DNA from: Thermoplasmatota archaeon
GTDB taxonomy: Archaea > Thermoplasmatota > E2 > DHVEG-1
DNA: 8,873 bases
NCBI GenBank assembly: GCA_030609445.1
Contig: JAUWCF010000028.1
Location: 1 to 8,873, forward strand
Direction: 5' to 3'
Shown here: positions 6,178-8,873 of the stretch, piece by piece
Layout: each line of letters begins with the position of its first letter
Numbering within the stretch: position 1 is the first letter of the stretch
Translations under genes and position numbers: made by a program
The notes under the pieces: model-generated
What the model was told of the DNA's origin: nothing
The model's database searches: none
What the model saw: only the letters and a program-made list of their open reading frames with translations

Positions 6178-6711
6178 ATGCTGTATTATATCCATGGATA
6201 TCAATCAACCCCAGATGGAGATAAAGGAACTCTTTTCAGGGAGAAACTTAACGTTAAAGCAATAAAATATCGAGATTGTGAACCTGAAGATCTAATAATA
6301 GCTGACTGTCTGAAACGTATTTCTGAAGTGATACAAAATGATGAAAACGTTGTGTTAATCGGTTCATCTCTCGGAGGTTTTCTTGCAGCATCAACAGCTC
6401 TTCATAATTCTAACGTCAAAAAACTCATACTTCTCAACCCTGCGATTATACCGCCATCAACAAACCTTGATGATCATCAAAGCGTCCCAAAAAATATTCT
6501 TGAAGATATGATTGATGTAAGACTCTTTGAAAATAGATTAGATGCAGATATAATAATACTGAGAGGAACTGAAGATGACGTCGTTTCAGACAAATGGATT
6601 ATAAAGTTTGCAACAGCACAAGAGGCAACAGTCAAGTTTTTACATGATGACCATAGATTTTCTCGCAACTTAACAAGACTGCCCACAATTATTTCTGATA
6701 TTTTAAAATAG
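6178..6711 (+). CDS. Small alpha/beta-fold hydrolase, YqiA/UPF0227-like
   Basis: The 177-residue protein begins directly with the first core strand MLYYIHGYQSTP, the HG oxyanion-hole motif of small esterases. The nucleophile elbow is GSSLGG at 62-67 (S64), followed by the strand KKLILLNPAI. Later come LRGTEDDVV (acid candidates D133 and D134) and DDHRF (H159), giving the complete Ser-Asp-His triad in the right order. The length and the DHRF ending resemble E. coli YqiA and related UPF0227 esterases, which are cytoplasmic and cleave short acyl esters in vitro; the physiological substrate is unknown. There is no signal peptide, so the enzyme should act inside the cell. Start 6178 is preferred over 6166 because of the ribosome site. 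It is convergent with the PUA gene, fifteen bases apart. Confidence 0.85.
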   Translation: MLYYIHGYQSTPDGDKGTLFREKLNVKAIKYRDCEPEDLIIADCLKRISEVIQNDENVVLIGSSLGGFLAASTALHNSNVKKLILLNPAIIPPSTNLDDHQSVPKNILEDMIDVRLFENRLDADIIILRGTEDDVVSDKWIIKFATAQEATVKFLHDDHRFSRNLTRLPTIISDILK

Positions 6712-6726
6712 ACATGCCCGCAAAAG

Positions 6727-7218
6727 TTATATCGCTGATAAATTCCAAAGCCTATCGCCAACAAAATGAATGTTTTTAATTGCCTTACCAGTTTTTTTAC
6801 CTTTCATTTCTTCACCAGTTATAAGAGCTATCCCTACAGCAAGTGGTTTTTTATGTTTTTCATCACAAACCCATACATAATCATGTTCCTGAATGCATTC
6901 ATCAGCATCAACAATACCTGGTGCCATAACATCTGCACCTTTTGTGACAAAACCAACTGCACCCATATCCACGATGACAAAATATTCTTTTGGTCGATAT
7001 TTATACAATCCTCGTAACGTAAAAACTATGTCATCCTCAATTATCATAAAAGCTATATCGTTATCCACAAGTATAATCTTAAACTCTTCCAAATTTCCCA
7101 TTTCAACAGAAGAACTACTGTCAAAAAAATCTGAACTAAATCTATTTTTCAGTGTCTGTATGAGTTGCTTTATCTCTTTGCTTTTTAACCGATGCCTATT
7201 TTTTATTTTTGCAGACAT
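6727..7218 (-). CDS. PUA-domain RNA-binding protein, MCT-1/Tma20-like
   Basis: The 163-residue protein starts MSAKIKNRHRLKSKEIKQL, typical of the archaeal COG2016 family. Residues 1-78 form the N-terminal domain. Residues about 79-160 are a PUA domain with its hallmarks: VDMGAVGFVTKGADVMAPGIV, KPLAVGIALITGEEM, then GKAIKNIHFVGDRLWNL. Eukaryotic relatives (MCT-1, Tma20, the N-terminus of eIF2D) bind the ribosome and tRNA during initiation and recycling; the archaeal protein is assumed to bind RNA in translation. The frame has further ATGs at 7230 and 7236. Start 7218 is preferred because it fits the family N-terminus and lies about 27 bases from a TATA-like box at 7241-7249, implying a leaderless mRNA. 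It diverges from the LSm-L37e operon, so the neighbourhood is RNA-related on both sides. Confidence 0.88.
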   Translation of the reverse strand: MSAKIKNRHRLKSKEIKQLIQTLKNRFSSDFFDSSSSVEMGNLEEFKIILVDNDIAFMIIEDDIVFTLRGLYKYRPKEYFVIVDMGAVGFVTKGADVMAPGIVDADECIQEHDYVWVCDEKHKKPLAVGIALITGEEMKGKKTGKAIKNIHFVGDRLWNLSAI

Positions 7219-7240
7219 ACCTAACGTCATCAACATAATG

Positions 7241-7249
7241 ATTTTTAAT
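7241..7249 (-). promoter_or_regulatory. TATA-like box for the PUA gene
   Basis: The minus strand reads attaaaaat, centred about 27 bases before ATG 7218. This predicts transcription starting on that codon and argues against the two upstream ATGs (7230 and 7236), which would be too close to the box. Confidence 0.4.
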
Positions 7250-7280
7250 GTTTACTTCAACAATCTCTGAAGACCAAACT

Positions 7281-7289
7281 ATTATAAAG
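7281..7289 (+). promoter_or_regulatory. TATA box for the LSm-L37e operon
   Basis: attataaag is preceded by ccaaact, a possible BRE-type element. It predicts a start near 7310 and a leader of about 14 bases that carries the AGGT ribosome site (7313-7316), seven bases before ATG 7324. Confidence 0.5.
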
Positions 7290-7323
7290 AGCATCTGTAT
7301 TTCGTGTCTCCTAGGTAATAACC

Positions 7324-7542
7324 ATGGAGAAACCTTTAAAACTCTTGCATGCAAGTCTCAACAGCCGAGTAATGGTAGAATTAAGAAACGGTGTAGAATA
7401 TCATGGCATCTTAGACGGCTACGACGTTCCGCATATGAATCTTGTACTAAAAAACGCAGATGAAACAGTTAATACCGAACAAAAAGCAAAGCATGACACG
7501 GTCATTGTACGAGGAGACAACATTATTTATATATCACCTTAG
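7324..7542 (+). CDS. Archaeal Sm-like protein (LSm/SmAP1)
   Basis: This 72-residue protein has the full Sm fold. The Sm1 motif spans residues about 12-43 (LNSRVMVELRNGVEYHGIL, then DGYDVPHMNLVL) and Sm2 about 57-71 (DTVIVRGDNIIYISP). The residues that hold uracil in archaeal Sm structures are all present: H37, N39, R63 and D65. The family forms heptameric rings that bind U-rich RNA. An AGGT ribosome site (7313-7316) supports ATG 7324. The gene is followed after 19 bases by ribosomal protein L37e, a gene pair conserved across Euryarchaeota, so the two are very probably co-transcribed from the promoter at 7281. Length and motif spacing are normal, with nothing truncated. This is one of the safest calls in the window. 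Confidence 0.97.
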   Translation: MEKPLKLLHASLNSRVMVELRNGVEYHGILDGYDVPHMNLVLKNADETVNTEQKAKHDTVIVRGDNIIYISP

Positions 7543-7561
7543 GATAAAGAGGTAGGCTAAT

Positions 7562-7723
7562 ATGACAAAAGGAACAACATCCAGCTCTGGTGGTAAAAAA
7601 ACCCATATCGCATGTAGAAGATGCGGGAAACATGCATTCCATGTACAGAAGAGAAGATGTGCTGCATGTGGATTTGGAGAAACAACTAAAATCAGACATT
7701 ACAACTGGACTAAAAACAAATAA
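7562..7723 (+). CDS. rpl37e: Large ribosomal subunit protein eL37 (L37e)
   Basis: This short gene encodes 53 residues beginning [20 protein letters not shown]. It has a zinc ribbon of four cysteines, C18-x2-C21 and C33-x2-C36 (CRRCGK and CAACGF). The conserved entry segment [12 protein letters not shown] and the basic tail KIRHYNW are as expected for eL37, a small 23S rRNA-binding protein of the archaeal and eukaryotic large subunit. The length is normal for archaea (about 50-62). A strong AGAGGT ribosome site at 7548-7553 lies eight bases before ATG 7562. The gene follows LSm by 19 bases in the same operon. It is easily missed by gene callers because of its size. Confidence 0.96.
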   Translation: MTKGTTSSSGGKKTHIACRRCGKHAFHVQKRRCAACGFGETTKIRHYNWTKNK

Positions 7724-7803
7724 ATACATTCTTTTAGATGACTCCAATGCATTAAAGGAAACAATAGTTTTTTATTGTGACTTATTTTTCATTACATGAA
7801 CAT

Positions 7804-8646
7804 ATGAAAATTGTACCAATTGCATCTGACTCTCTTGGCATACGCTCAATGGCCACATATATAGAGACAAAAGATTGTAAAATATTAATTGATCCATCAG
7901 CAGCATTAGGCCCCAAAAGATATGGTCTTCCACCCCACAAAGAAGAACAAGAAGTACTTTTTAAAACAAAACTAAAAATTGCAGAACTTGCAGAGCAATG
8001 CAATATACTGACAATATCTCATTATCACTATGACCACTATGACCCAAATGAAGTATTTTACAAAGGAAAAAAAGTATTTGCAAAAGACATTGCAAAAGAC
8101 ATTAATAAGTCTCAAAAGCAGAGAGGGGCAGATTTTAAAAACACGATAGAAAACATCTGTGATCTAGAATACTGTGATGATTCAACACATCAAATCCAAG
8201 ATACAACAATTACTTTTTCCCCTCCATTTTTCCATGGTCCAGAAAACGTACGACTTGGCTACGTCATCATGACAACAATTGATGACGGTAAAAAAAGAAT
8301 TACACATTCTTCAGACGTCCAAGGACCAGTAACAACAAGTGCGAAAGACTATATCCTTGATCAAAAACCAGATATTCTCATCATGGATGGCCCACCCTCT
8401 ATTTTTCTTGGCTGGAAATTTAGTAAACAAAACCTGCAGGATGCATCAGATAACCTCGTAGAAATAATAAAAACTTTGGGATGCCAAGTGATTCTTGATC
8501 ATCATTTGTTAAGAGACTTAAAATATCTGGATGTCTTTTCGGAACCATATAACGCGGGTAAAGAAAAAGTGAAAACTTTCGCAGAATATTTAGGTAAGGA
8601 GAATAATACCCTTGAGGCACATAGGAAAGAATTATGGAGTAATTAA
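7804..8646 (+). CDS. UPF0282 family metallo-beta-lactamase-fold hydrolase
   Basis: The 280-residue protein starts MKIVPIASDSLGIRSMATYI, the characteristic N-terminus of the archaeal UPF0282/COG2248 family, followed by ILIDPSAALGPKRYGLPPHK. The metal site is H73-x-H75-x-D77-H78 in SHYHYDHYDP. Further likely ligands are H144 (FFHGPE), H168 and D171 (THSSDVQGP) and H233/H234 (LDHHLLRD). These are predicted zinc-dependent cytoplasmic hydrolases; no reaction is established for the family as far as I know. The frame extends to GTG 7777, but the family start and the lack of any ribosome site there favour ATG 7804. It lies 80 bases after L37e and could be read from the same transcript or from a weak promoter around 7768-7777. 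One base separates its stop from the next start, so those two genes form an operon. Confidence 0.92.
   Translation: MKIVPIASDSLGIRSMATYIETKDCKILIDPSAALGPKRYGLPPHKEEQEVLFKTKLKIAELAEQCNILTISHYHYDHYDPNEVFYKGKKVFAKDIAKDINKSQKQRGADFKNTIENICDLEYCDDSTHQIQDTTITFSPPFFHGPENVRLGYVIMTTIDDGKKRITHSSDVQGPVTTSAKDYILDQKPDILIMDGPPSIFLGWKFSKQNLQDASDNLVEIIKTLGCQVILDHHLLRDLKYLDVFSEPYNAGKEKVKTFAEYLGKENNTLEAHRKELWSN
8636..8640 (+). promoter_or_regulatory. Shine-Dalgarno site for the gene at 8648
   Basis: GGAGT, within the last codons of the UPF0282 gene, lies seven bases before ATG 8648. It shows that the AT-rich gene starting there is a genuine second cistron, even though its body is lost after about 84 bases. 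Confidence 0.6.
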
Positions 8647-8647
8647 C

Positions 8648-8731
8648 ATGGGATTTAAAGAAAGATTGCAGAAAAGTATTGCAAAGCTAGAAAAAAAAGT
8701 TGAAAAAGAAGAAAAAAGAATTGAACATCTC
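8648..8731 (+). CDS. Coiled-coil protein, 5' fragment cut at composition junction
   Basis: About 28 codons are trustworthy: MGFKERLQKSIAKLEKKV, continuing with EKEEKRIEHL. They form a lysine/glutamate-rich helix with heptad-like hydrophobic spacing, likely the start of a small coiled-coil protein. A ribosome site at 8636-8640 and a one-base gap after the UPF0282 stop support the start and an operon. At 8725-8732 the base composition changes abruptly. The frame happens to stay open to the window end (75 codons), but the continuation (DDVLLVDDRQHHVVG and on) is only the antisense of a PKD-domain coding region and should not be taken as part of this protein. The true C-terminus is unknown. I do not recognise the gene. 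Confidence 0.6.
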
Positions 8732-8735
8732 GATG
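8721..8735. other. Abrupt composition junction, probable chimeric join
   Basis: Counted GC is 22 of 90 bases on the left (8641-8730) and 90 of 143 on the right (8731-8873). The change happens within a few bases in ttgaacatctcgatgacg, and it interrupts coding frames on both strands. No inverted repeat, target duplication, tRNA end or attachment-like repeat is visible at the join. Confidence 0.75.
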
Positions 8736-8872
8736 ACGTTCTTCTGGTCGATGACCGTCAGCACCACGTTGTAGGTGCCCGGGTCCTCGTAGAAGTGGAT
8801 CGGGTTGGCCAGGGTGCTGGGGTCCGTTCCGTCGTCGAAGTCCCAGGTGAAGCTGATGCGGCCCTCGCCATC
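8729..8872 (-). CDS. PKD-domain protein fragment in foreign GC-rich sequence
   Basis: Read on the minus strand, 48 codons give a clear PKD domain piece. It starts DGEGRISFTWDFDDGTDPST, continues LANPIHFYEDPGTYNVVLTV and ends IDQKNVIE. The markers are WDFDDG, the NP-x-H-x-Y strand and the PGTYNVVLTV strand. PKD domains are Ig-like modules of secreted surface proteins and peptidases. The gene enters from beyond the right edge of the window. Its frame runs into the AT-rich side as MFNSFFFF and stops near 8681, which is only the antisense of the lysine-rich coiled coil, so the domain is broken at about 8725-8732. I counted 46 of 48 third positions as G or C, quite unlike every other gene here. 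The source genome is therefore probably different. The domain call is firm, the biological reality of the join is doubtful. Confidence 0.8.
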
Positions 8873-8873
8873 G

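Noticed and set aside
6893..7270. 125-codon plus-strand frame across the PUA gene
   Set aside because: Antisense of the PUA domain, whose motifs are unmistakable on the minus strand.
7804..8646. A true beta-lactamase or an RNase J/CPSF-type nuclease
   Set aside because: The fold is shared, but the N-terminal signature SDSLGIRSMATY and the overall layout are those of UPF0282; the beta-CASP domain needed for nucleases is absent.
8646..8873. PKD fragment as part of a native peptidase or surface gene of this genome
   Set aside because: Its composition and codon usage are unlike all eleven other genes, and it has no natural end on the AT-rich side.
1..8873. A new defence, mobile or biosynthetic system
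   Set aside because: I saw no integrase, transposase, nuclease/methylase pair, CRISPR repeats or toxin-antitoxin pair. The genes are common archaeal families apart from the 76-aa protein and the truncated coiled coil.

Overview
This window looks like AT-rich archaeal chromosome, most probably a mesophilic euryarchaeon of the Thermoplasmatota (Marine Benthic Group D-like). It carries an archaeal Sm-like protein next to ribosomal protein L37e, a PUA protein of the MCT-1/Tma20 type, and a UPF0282 metallo-beta-lactamase-fold protein. Promoters are archaeal TATA boxes about 26 bases before the start or leader. Intergenic gaps are short and T-rich. The assignment to Thermoplasmatota rests on the secreted-protein repertoire (beta-helix protein with a NYWDNWIG tail, gingipain-type and papain-type peptidases) and is an inference.

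Layout, left to right. Positions 1-603 hold the 3' end of a parallel beta-helix surface protein. Positions 634-2670 hold a divergent pair: an Lrp/AsnC regulator (minus) and a sodium:solute symporter (plus). Positions 2773-5686 hold two secreted cysteine peptidases tail to tail: a papain-like C1 enzyme with a C-terminal Ig-like domain (plus) and a gingipain-like C25 enzyme (minus). Positions 5834-6064 hold an unrecognised 76-residue protein (minus). Positions 6178-6711 hold a small YqiA-like alpha/beta hydrolase. Positions 6727-7723 are an RNA/translation block: a PUA protein (minus), diverging from an LSm-L37e operon (plus). Positions 7804-8646 hold a UPF0282 hydrolase, and a coiled-coil gene starts at 8648.

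The left half reads as a peptide-scavenging unit. Two extracellular cysteine peptidases from different clans would cut external protein, and a sodium-coupled transporter beside an amino-acid-type regulator could take up a product. The transporter's substrate and its link to the peptidases are inferred from position only. The right half is housekeeping.

The strongest anomaly is at the right end. At about 8725-8732 the sequence changes abruptly from about 24% GC (8641-8730, counted) to about 63% GC (8731-8873, counted). The GC-rich part encodes, on the minus strand, a piece of a PKD domain with almost entirely G/C third codon positions. It cuts the coiled-coil gene after about 28 codons. The simplest explanation is a chimeric contig end, with a recent insertion or transfer as the alternative. 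I found no CRISPR array, tRNA, rRNA, insertion sequence or clearly new multi-gene system.
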